Shown in pieces: positions 6,092 to 11,157 of a stretch of DNA of 11,157 nt. The position numbers and the translations under genes are program-made. The first letter of the stretch is position 1, and the number at the start of each line of letters is the position of its first letter. The DNA lies in assembly GCA_017939855.1 (NCBI GenBank), contig JAGAZW010000050.1:1-11157 (forward strand), written 5' to 3'. This stretch comes from Clostridia bacterium (GTDB lineage: Bacteria > Bacillota > Clostridia > Oscillospirales > Acutalibacteraceae). The notes under the pieces are model-generated. The model did no database searches. It saw nothing but the letters and a program-made list of their open reading frames with translations, and was not told the origin of the DNA.

Positions 6092-7345
6092 TTGAGTAAG
6101 AAGATTTATGATACATTTATAATAGGCGGCGGAGCATCAGGACTTTGCACAGCGGTCAGATTAAAGCAGATAGACTGCAATATAAGTGTTGCCGTTGCAG
6201 AACAACTTCAAAGGGTAGGAAAAAAACTAATAACTACCGGTAACGGAAGATGTAATATAACCAATAAAGATATCAGTATTTCACGCTTTCACAGTGAAAA
6301 TCCGCAATTTGTTCAAAGTGTTATTGAAAAATATGATAATTCGCATATAGAATCTTTTTTTGCTGATTTGGGAATTGTTATAACCTACGATGAAACGGGC
6401 AGGGCATACCCTTATTCTTTACAGGCGTCATCTGTAGTTGATGCTTTGCGTTTGGCGGCAGACGATAAGGGTGTTGAAACCTTGCTTGAAACCAAGGTTT
6501 TATCGATAGAAAAGAAAAAAGGTATTTATGAAATATCCACCTCAAATGGTACATTTTCAGCTAAAACTCTTGTAGTTGCTGCTGGTCTTTATTCAGGAGG
6601 AATTAAGTTGGGCAGTGATGGCAGTATATATAAGATGATGTCCTCACTGGGTTATAAAACCGTTAAGACGACACCCGCTATTGTTCAGCTAAGAACCATA
6701 GGAGATATAGCTAAAAGCCTTAAAGGAATCAAGGTAAATGCAACAGTGGCTCTTTTGATAGGTGGCAAGACAGTGCGAAGCGACTTTGGTGAGGTCCTGT
6801 TTTGCGATTACGGTCTATCGGGACCTGCTGTTATGCAGATATCCCGTGAGGCAGAGCGTAAAGCTGGTGCCAAAACAGTAACGCTTGACCTTATGCCGGA
6901 GTATAGTTTTTCAGATATAGTGGAATTACTAAAATTTAGAGCTTCGGTTTTAAAAGGCAGAAAATTAGAAGATTTCTTAAGCGGTATGCTCAATAAACGT
7001 GTAGGTCAAACGGTTTTGAAGCTAATAGGTAAAAAATTAAGTGACACAGTAGATAGTCTTAATTCTTCAGATCTTAAAAAAGCGGCATCGGTTATAAAAG
7101 GAATGTCTTTTGAAACAGTGGGTAGTAGGGGCTTTGAAAATTCACAAGTCACTGCAGGAGGCATTGATACAAACGAGTTTGATAGTGGAAATATGATGTC
7201 AAAACGTGACGCCGGACTTTTTGCCGTTGGAGAAATATTGGACGTAGACGGCGATTGCGGCGGCTTTAACTTGCATTGGGCATGGTCGAGCTCTCTTTGT
7301 GCCGCAGAGGGAATAGCTGAATATTTAGGGTTAGAATTATGTTAA
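6092..7345 (+). CDS. HI0933-family (BaiN-like) NAD(P)/FAD-dependent oxidoreductase
   Basis: This encodes 417 residues, a usual length for the HI0933/BaiN family of flavoproteins. Residues 8-18 'TFIIGGGASGL' form the FAD Rossmann motif. 'GKKLITTGNGRCNITN' (43-58) is the family signature, and the C-terminal 'GLFAVGEILDVDGDCGGFN' (375-393) is the second FAD-binding signature. Most members have no proven substrate; BaiN of Clostridium scindens was proposed to act on bile acid intermediates, which cannot be inferred here. Translation probably begins at TTG 6092: an in-frame TGA at 6083-6085 excludes earlier starts, and AAGGA (6078-6082) is 9 bases upstream. A six-codon reading frame, ATG 6082 to TAA 6099, overlaps this start in another frame. 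The 3' end overlaps the next gene by 7 bases, so the two flavoproteins are translationally coupled. Family is secure; reaction is unknown. Confidence 0.9.
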   Translation: MSKKIYDTFIIGGGASGLCTAVRLKQIDCNISVAVAEQLQRVGKKLITTGNGRCNITNKDISISRFHSENPQFVQSVIEKYDNSHIESFFADLGIVITYDETGRAYPYSLQASSVVDALRLAADDKGVETLLETKVLSIEKKKGIYEISTSNGTFSAKTLVVAAGLYSGGIKLGSDGSIYKMMSSLGYKTVKTTPAIVQLRTIGDIAKSLKGIKVNATVALLIGGKTVRSDFGEVLFCDYGLSGPAVMQISREAERKAGAKTVTLDLMPEYSFSDIVELLKFRASVLKGRKLEDFLSGMLNKRVGQTVLKLIGKKLSDTVDSLNSSDLKKAASVIKGMSFETVGSRGFENSQVTAGGIDTNEFDSGNMMSKRDAGLFAVGEILDVDGDCGGFNLHWAWSSSLCAAEGIAEYLGLELC

Positions 7346-8913
7346 TTATAAATAATGTGAAGGTTCACCTTGATGCAGATTTTGAAAAACTTTTGGATAT
7401 TGTAGCCAAAAAAATACAGATACCCAAAAACGAAATTTTAGAAATTCAACTTTATCGTAAATCTGTAGACGCAAGAAAAAAGAATGATGTCAACTTTTGT
7501 TGCTCAGTTATTTTAAAGGCCAGATGTGAAGAGAAGATACTGAAAAAATGCAAGGATGCGAGTGTGTTTAGTCAATATAAATATTTTTGGAAAAAGGCTG
7601 ATAGAACACCCCCACTTCGCCCCGTTATAGTAGGTTTCGGTCCGGCGGGTATTTTTGCAGCTTTAACACTCTCACGAGCAGGTCTTTGTCCGCTTGTCTT
7701 GGAGCGAGGTGAAGATGTCGATACCAGAAGCTGTGATGTCGAAAATTTCTTTGAGACAGGGCTTCTTAAAGAGGAATCAAATGTCCAATTCGGTGAGGGA
7801 GGAGCCGGAACCTTTTCAGACGGAAAATTGAATACAGGGATTAAGGATCCACGTTGTAGAGTGGTGCTTGAAACCTTTGTGGAGTTCGGAGCCGATAAGG
7901 ATATACTAACAGACTCAAAACCTCATATAGGAACCGATGTGCTAAAGGGCGTTGTAAAAAATATCCGCAAAGAAATTATTAGATTAGGCGGCGAAGTAAA
8001 GTTCGGCGCAAAACTAGAGGACATTAATATTTTTGAAAACAGGGTTTCGGGAATTACCGTAAACGGAGAAAAAATCAACTGCGATACGCTGCTGCTTTGT
8101 ATAGGTCACTCAGCCAGGGATACCTTTAAAATGCTCAAAAATAAAGGCCTTTGTATGATAAGAAAGCCCTTTGCTATGGGGGTAAGAATAGAACATAAAC
8201 AGGCAGATATAAACCGGGCTCTTTATGGTGATTTTGCGCAACATAAGTCTTTGGGTGCCGCTGACTATAAATTAGCAGTACATCTTGAAAACGGCAGAGG
8301 CGTCTATACTTTTTGTATGTGTCCCGGAGGCGAAGTTATAAATGCTTCAAGTGAAGCGGGTGCAATTGCGGTAAATGGTATGAGCAATAGCCGCCGAGAT
8401 GGTATAAACGCCAATAGTGCAGTACTGGTGGGGATAAATCCCGAAGATATTGATGGTGACGATGTTCTTGCAGGCTGTGAGCTGCAACGCCGAATAGAAC
8501 AAAGCGCCTATAATTTAGATATGGGCGCTGTACCTATAACTACCGTAGGTCACTTCGTTTTCGGCAAAGAGAACGCTTTAGGAAGAATTTTACCAACAGT
8601 TCGTCCCAAAACGGTATTTTGCAATCTAGAGGAGATATATCCTGCTTTTATAACCGAAAGCTTAAAAGAGGGTATTAAACGTTTCAACAAAAAAATTGAA
8701 GGATTTGCCGATTTCGATGCAGTTATAACCGCACCCGAAACTCGCAGCTCTTGCCCTGTCAGAATTTTAAGAGGCGAAAATGGACAGTCTAAAAGTCACA
8801 ATGGAATTTATCCTTGCGGTGAGGGTGCAGGCTATGCAGGTGGCATAATGTCGGCGGCGGTTGACGGGATACATCAGGCAGAAAAAATTATTGAGACTTT
8901 AAATCAGATGTAA
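7339..8913 (+). CDS. COG2509-type FAD-dependent dehydrogenase
   Basis: This encodes 524 residues, near the usual length for the uncharacterised FAD-dependent dehydrogenases of COG2509. The first 90 or so residues form a small alpha/beta N-terminal domain with 'KSVDARKK' (41-48), typical of the group. The FAD Rossmann motif 'VIVGFGPAGIFAALTLSRAG' spans 96-115, with the ribose-binding acidic residue in 'LERG' (121-124). 'VQFGEGGAGTFSDGKLNTG' (149-167) is the family's conserved glycine-rich segment, and the C-terminal 'GEGAGYAGGIMSAAVDG' (about 496-512) closes the FAD site. It should be cytosolic; substrate and electron partner are unknown. ATG 7339 lies inside the end of the preceding flavoprotein gene (ATGTTAA) without a strong ribosome site, so translation likely depends on coupling. 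Its last 10 bases overlap the minus-strand gene, and I see no terminator there. Confidence 0.9.
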   Translation: MLIINNVKVHLDADFEKLLDIVAKKIQIPKNEILEIQLYRKSVDARKKNDVNFCCSVILKARCEEKILKKCKDASVFSQYKYFWKKADRTPPLRPVIVGFGPAGIFAALTLSRAGLCPLVLERGEDVDTRSCDVENFFETGLLKEESNVQFGEGGAGTFSDGKLNTGIKDPRCRVVLETFVEFGADKDILTDSKPHIGTDVLKGVVKNIRKEIIRLGGEVKFGAKLEDINIFENRVSGITVNGEKINCDTLLLCIGHSARDTFKMLKNKGLCMIRKPFAMGVRIEHKQADINRALYGDFAQHKSLGAADYKLAVHLENGRGVYTFCMCPGGEVINASSEAGAIAVNGMSNSRRDGINANSAVLVGINPEDIDGDDVLAGCELQRRIEQSAYNLDMGAVPITTVGHFVFGKENALGRILPTVRPKTVFCNLEEIYPAFITESLKEGIKRFNKKIEGFADFDAVITAPETRSSCPVRILRGENGQSKSHNGIYPCGEGAGYAGGIMSAAVDGIHQAEKIIETLNQM

Positions 8914-9512
8914 TAAGCCGAGTCAATATGACTTAAATGAATTTTAATCGGGGATAAGGGATCCTGCAGCAATTCTTTTATATCCTCTCTTTTGTTTTCT
9001 TTTTCTTGTGTATTTTTTGAAGGTATGCAAACGGCATTTAAGTTGTCTCTTTCAATTCTGAAATAGTTTGCGTTCAGCTTATCAATGAGTTTTGAAAGAT
9101 ACCCTTCAATTTTCTTTCCAAAAAAAATTATTCGTATTTCTCTTTCGTTTATAGTGATGTATATATATTTCTCAGCACTCATTAGAGTGTGGGCTGCCGT
9201 TTCAATAAGAAATACGCCCAGAAGCCGTCTGTCAATATTTTTTCTGCCTACACCGCTAATTTTTGCACTCAATAAAATTTCCCGTTTTATCAGCTCAACG
9301 TTGACCGCAGCTAAAATACATCTGCAAAAATATGATATATCGGTGACTTGCGGAAAACTTTCATTGATATAAAGACTCAACAAATTTATTTTCCGGATAT
9401 TTTTCAGTGTGTTTTTATTAATTCCTGCCACTAAAATTCTTTTTTGCAGATACTTGCGCAAACAGCTTAAATATTTTTCTTCATTTTTGGGTAAAAATTG
9501 CACATTTATCAT
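8904..9512 (-). CDS. Unrecognised protein, possibly a decayed GHKL-type ATPase domain
   Basis: I do not recognise this gene. Starting at ATG 9512 it encodes 202 residues, with AAGGAG (9519-9514) only one base before; GTG 9503, 10 bases after the same site, is a real alternative (199 residues). The frame stays open to 9647, but that stretch is the divergent promoter region and its hydrophobic translation is not a true N-terminus. Residues 60-165 have the look of a histidine-kinase ATPase domain: 'RRLLGVFLIETAAHTLMS' (95-112) sits where the N-box helix would be, followed by 'KYIYITINEREIRIIFFG' strands (115-132) and 'LIDKLNANYFRIERDNLNAV' (142-161). No N-box Asn or glycine-rich lid is clear, so ATP binding is doubtful. 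No membrane segment or signal peptide follows the chosen start. The C-terminus is charged and Lys/Glu-rich. The fold is my inference only. Confidence 0.6.
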   Translation of the reverse strand: MINVQFLPKNEEKYLSCLRKYLQKRILVAGINKNTLKNIRKINLLSLYINESFPQVTDISYFCRCILAAVNVELIKREILLSAKISGVGRKNIDRRLLGVFLIETAAHTLMSAEKYIYITINEREIRIIFFGKKIEGYLSKLIDKLNANYFRIERDNLNAVCIPSKNTQEKENKREDIKELLQDPLSPIKIHLSHIDSAYYI

Positions 9513-9536
9513 TCTCCTTATTAATGGTATTATGCC

Positions 9537-9565
9537 AATATAGCTGAAAAATAAAAAATCGTTAA
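9537..9565 (-). promoter_or_regulatory. Possible promoter of the unknown minus-strand gene
   Basis: On the minus strand TTAACG (9565-9560) precedes TATATT (9542-9537) with 17 bases between. Transcription would start near 9530, about 18 bases before the ATG at 9512 and upstream of AAGGAG. It is back to back with the gap promoter, whose -35 box is under 20 bases away. Confidence 0.45.
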
Positions 9566-9583
9566 AATATAAACAAATACTAC

Positions 9584-9612
9584 TTGAAAAATTACGGAAA
9601 ATGGGGTAAAAT
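9584..9612 (+). promoter_or_regulatory. Sigma-A promoter of gap
   Basis: TTGAAA (9584-9589) and TAAAAT (9607-9612) are exactly 17 bases apart, each one base from consensus or close to it. Transcription should start near 9619, giving a leader of about 28 bases that carries AGGAGGT (9631-9637). Confidence 0.75.
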
Positions 9613-9646
9613 ATAAAACAGTAAAAAATTAGGAGGTTATTTTCCA

Positions 9647-10678
9647 ATGGTTAAAGTTGCTATTAACGGATTCGGCCGTATAGGTCGTCTCGCATTTCGT
9701 CAGATGTTTGGTGCTGAAGGCTACGATGTAGTGGCTATCAACGACCTTACAAAACCCTCTATGCTGGCGAATCTTCTTAAATATGATACTGCACAGGGTG
9801 GATACTGCGGTTTCATAGGCGAAAATCTTCACACTGTTTCTGCTGATGATGAGGCAGGTACCATTACAGTTGATGGTAAGACCCTCAAAATCTATGCTGA
9901 AAAGGACGCTAAGGATCTTCCTTGGGGTGAAATCGGTGTAGATGTAGTACTTGAATGTACAGGCTTCTACTGCTCAAAAGACAAGTCTCAGGCACACATT
10001 GATGCAGGTGCTAAGAAGGTAGTTATCTCTGCTCCGGCAGGAAACGACCTTCCTACTATAGTTTACAGTGTAAACGAGAATGTTCTCACTGCAGACGATA
10101 AGATTATTTCAGCGGCTTCTTGTACAACTAACTGTCTTGCTCCTATGGCAAAGGCACTTAACGACTATGCTGCTATTCAAAGCGGTATTATGAGCACAAT
10201 CCATGCTTATACCGGCGACCAGATGATTCTTGACGGTCCTCATAGAAAGGGTGACCTTCGTCGTGCACGTGCAGGCGCTGCTAACATCGTTCCTAACTCT
10301 ACAGGTGCTGCAAAGGCTATCGGTCTTGTAATCCCTGAGCTCAATGGTAAGCTTATCGGTTCTGCTCAGCGTGTTCCGGTTGCAACCGGTTCTACTACTA
10401 TTCTTACTGCAGTTGTTAAAGGTAAGGATGTAACTAAGGAAGGCATTAACGCAGCAATGAAGGCTGCAGCTTCCGATTCTTTCGGCTATAATGAGGATCA
10501 GATTGTTTCGTCCGATGTTATAGGTATGCGTTATGGCTCCCTTTTCGATGCAACACAGACAATGGTTGCAAAGATTGCAGACGATCTTTATGAAGTACAG
10601 GTTGTTTCATGGTATGATAATGAAAACAGCTACACCAGTCAGATGGTTCGTACAATTAAGTATTTTGCTGAAATCTAA
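9647..10678 (+). CDS. gap: Type I glyceraldehyde-3-phosphate dehydrogenase
   Basis: This 343-residue cytosolic enzyme oxidises glyceraldehyde 3-phosphate to 1,3-bisphosphoglycerate with NAD in glycolysis. The N-terminal 'VKVAINGFGRIGRLAFRQ' is the Rossmann motif; D34 in 'INDLT' is the residue expected for NAD preference. The catalytic Cys159 lies in 'SAASCTTNC' and His186 in 'IHAYTGDQ'. 'RRARAGAANIVPNSTGAAKA' follows (206-225), and 'VVSWYDNENSYTSQMV' is the conserved C-terminal motif. Length is normal. An ideal AGGAGGT ribosome site is 9 bases before ATG 9647. Codon choice is visibly more biased than in the neighbours (GCT, GGT, GTT, AAC, CTT repeated), as expected for a very highly expressed gene. 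It stands alone between its own promoter and terminator; pgk and tpi do not follow. Confidence 0.97.
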   Translation: MVKVAINGFGRIGRLAFRQMFGAEGYDVVAINDLTKPSMLANLLKYDTAQGGYCGFIGENLHTVSADDEAGTITVDGKTLKIYAEKDAKDLPWGEIGVDVVLECTGFYCSKDKSQAHIDAGAKKVVISAPAGNDLPTIVYSVNENVLTADDKIISAASCTTNCLAPMAKALNDYAAIQSGIMSTIHAYTGDQMILDGPHRKGDLRRARAGAANIVPNSTGAAKAIGLVIPELNGKLIGSAQRVPVATGSTTILTAVVKGKDVTKEGINAAMKAAASDSFGYNEDQIVSSDVIGMRYGSLFDATQTMVAKIADDLYEVQVVSWYDNENSYTSQMVRTIKYFAEI

Positions 10679-10698
10679 TTAATAGTTGAGATTTAAAA

Positions 10699-10736
10699 GT
10701 CCGCTTTGTTTATTGCAAAGCGGACCTTCTTTTTTG
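10699..10736 (+). terminator. Intrinsic terminator of gap
   Basis: A perfect 10-bp stem GTCCGCTTTG/CAAAGCGGAC (10699-10708 with 10716-10725) around TTTATTG is followed by CTTCTTTTTTG. It begins 20 bases after the gap stop codon. Confidence 0.93.
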
Positions 10737-10761
10737 TTTAGTAATCGTATCTGTTTTGCGA

Positions 10762-10790
10762 ATTAAATTTTGTCTTGTCTGCAGTATAAT
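10762..10790 (+). promoter_or_regulatory. Possible promoter of the TspO-family gene
   Basis: A perfect TATAAT lies at 10785-10790. At 17 bases upstream the -35 is only ATTAAA (10762-10767). Transcription would start near 10797, which puts the in-frame ATG at 10793 outside the mRNA and supports ATG 10832 as the start. Confidence 0.45.
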
Positions 10791-10831
10791 AAATGAGCGA
10801 ATTTCTGCATAAAATATTATCGGTGATAGAT

Positions 10832-11157
10832 ATGATAATAAAGTTTAATTTAAAAAAGTTTGTTGTGTCGTTGGCGATTCCTTGGCTTGTCGGTGCATTT
10901 TCTTCGCTTATAACAATGGGGGACCGACAAATATATAATGAAGTTACTACCCCACCTCTTTCACCGCCGTCTTGGCTGTTTCCTGTTGTATGGGGAATAC
11001 TTTATACCCTAATGGGAATATCTCTGTACCTTGTTTGGAATAAATATGAGATGTATCCGGATAAGAAAAAAGCGTATCTGCTCTTTTCACTTCAGCTTTT
11101 TCTTAATTTTTTATGGTCACCGGTGTTTTTTACAGCCCGGAATTTTCTTTTGGCATT
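10832..11157 (+). CDS. TspO/MBR family membrane protein, 3'-truncated
   Basis: The first 108 residues are present before the window ends; the family is usually about 150-160, so roughly the last third is missing. TspO/MBR (peripheral benzodiazepine receptor-related) proteins are five-helix membrane proteins that bind porphyrins and other hydrophobic ligands; their role in Clostridia is not well defined. Here 'PPLSPPSWLFPVVWGILYTL' (41-60) is the family hallmark, and 'LQLFLNFLWSPVFF' (87-100) is the second conserved helix. Helix 1 spans about 10-29. ATG 10832 has GGTGA (10822-10826) 5 bases upstream. An in-frame ATG at 10793 would add 13 residues, but it has no ribosome site and sits 2 bases after the TATAAT box. 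The gap terminator isolates this gene from upstream transcription. Confidence 0.9.
   Translation, partial: MIIKFNLKKFVVSLAIPWLVGAFSSLITMGDRQIYNEVTTPPLSPPSWLFPVVWGILYTLMGISLYLVWNKYEMYPDKKKAYLLFSLQLFLNFLWSPVFFTARNFLLA

Noticed and set aside
9085..9372. Plus-strand frame opposite the unknown minus-strand gene
   Set aside because: No ribosome site or promoter; the minus frame is longer, has AAGGAG and a promoter-like pair. Since the minus protein is itself unrecognised, this rejection is less firm than the others.
9513..9647. Hydrophobic 45-residue N-terminus for the minus-strand gene at 8904
   Set aside because: It is translated AT-rich promoter sequence shared with gap; a ribosome site lies at the ATG at 9512 and the far start would overlap the gap start codon.
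10793..10831. Earlier in-frame ATG for the TspO-family gene
   Set aside because: It lies 2 bases after the TATAAT box, has no ribosome site, and family members begin close to the first helix as with ATG 10832.
1..11157. Mobile elements, CRISPR repeats, tRNA or rRNA genes, prophage or defence genes
   Set aside because: Read for terminal inverted repeats, transposase motifs, spaced repeats and cloverleaf-type sequence; none was seen.

Overview
This AT-rich window (low-40s percent GC or below by eye) reads as chromosome of a Gram-positive, endospore-lineage Clostridia member, most like the Oscillospiraceae/Ruminococcaceae group. The signs are strong GGAGG-type ribosome sites, sigma-A promoters, tight stem plus U-run terminators, an AzgA-type purine permease, a SpoIIQ-like M23 protein with a forespore-sigma-like promoter, and a lipid-anchored cohesin domain. 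I saw no mobile element, CRISPR array, tRNA or rRNA. Nearly all of it is core or housekeeping sequence, so I do not claim a new multigene system; the unusual points are local.

Layout. Bases 1-2392, plus strand: the 3' end of a sugar-nucleotide-type nucleotidyltransferase, a small cohesin-domain lipoprotein and a purine permease, closed by a strong terminator (2408-2447). Bases 2508-3431: a triple-S1-domain RNA-binding protein. Bases 3440-4988: a well-formed promoter and a two-gene operon of an Mrp/Nbp35-type Fe-S carrier ATPase and TrmB (tRNA m7G46 methyltransferase), closed by a perfect 16-bp terminator at 4993-5031 that also serves the converging minus-strand gene. Bases 5064-5774, minus strand: a membrane-anchored M23-domain protein resembling SpoIIQ.

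Bases 5775-6091 are non-coding. They hold the M23 gene's promoter, three consecutive hairpins (5893-6007) with no assigned function, and a clean promoter for the next operon. Bases 6092-8913, plus strand: two FAD-dependent oxidoreductases of different families whose genes overlap by 7 bases. Bases 8904-9512, minus strand: an unrecognised 202-residue protein that may be a decayed GHKL/histidine-kinase-type ATPase domain. Its 3' end overlaps the flavoprotein gene by 10 bases, and it shares a divergent promoter region with the glycolytic gene gap (9647-10678), which stands alone between its own promoter and terminator. A TspO/MBR-family membrane protein begins at 10832 and runs off the window.

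The genes serve separate tasks: nucleotide and purine supply, translation and tRNA modification, Fe-S assembly, sporulation envelope, redox and glycolysis. The best leads are the hairpin block, the TrmB with Cys in place of the usual motif Asp, the SpoIIQ-like gene with its promoter, the lone cohesin lipoprotein and the unknown minus-strand gene.
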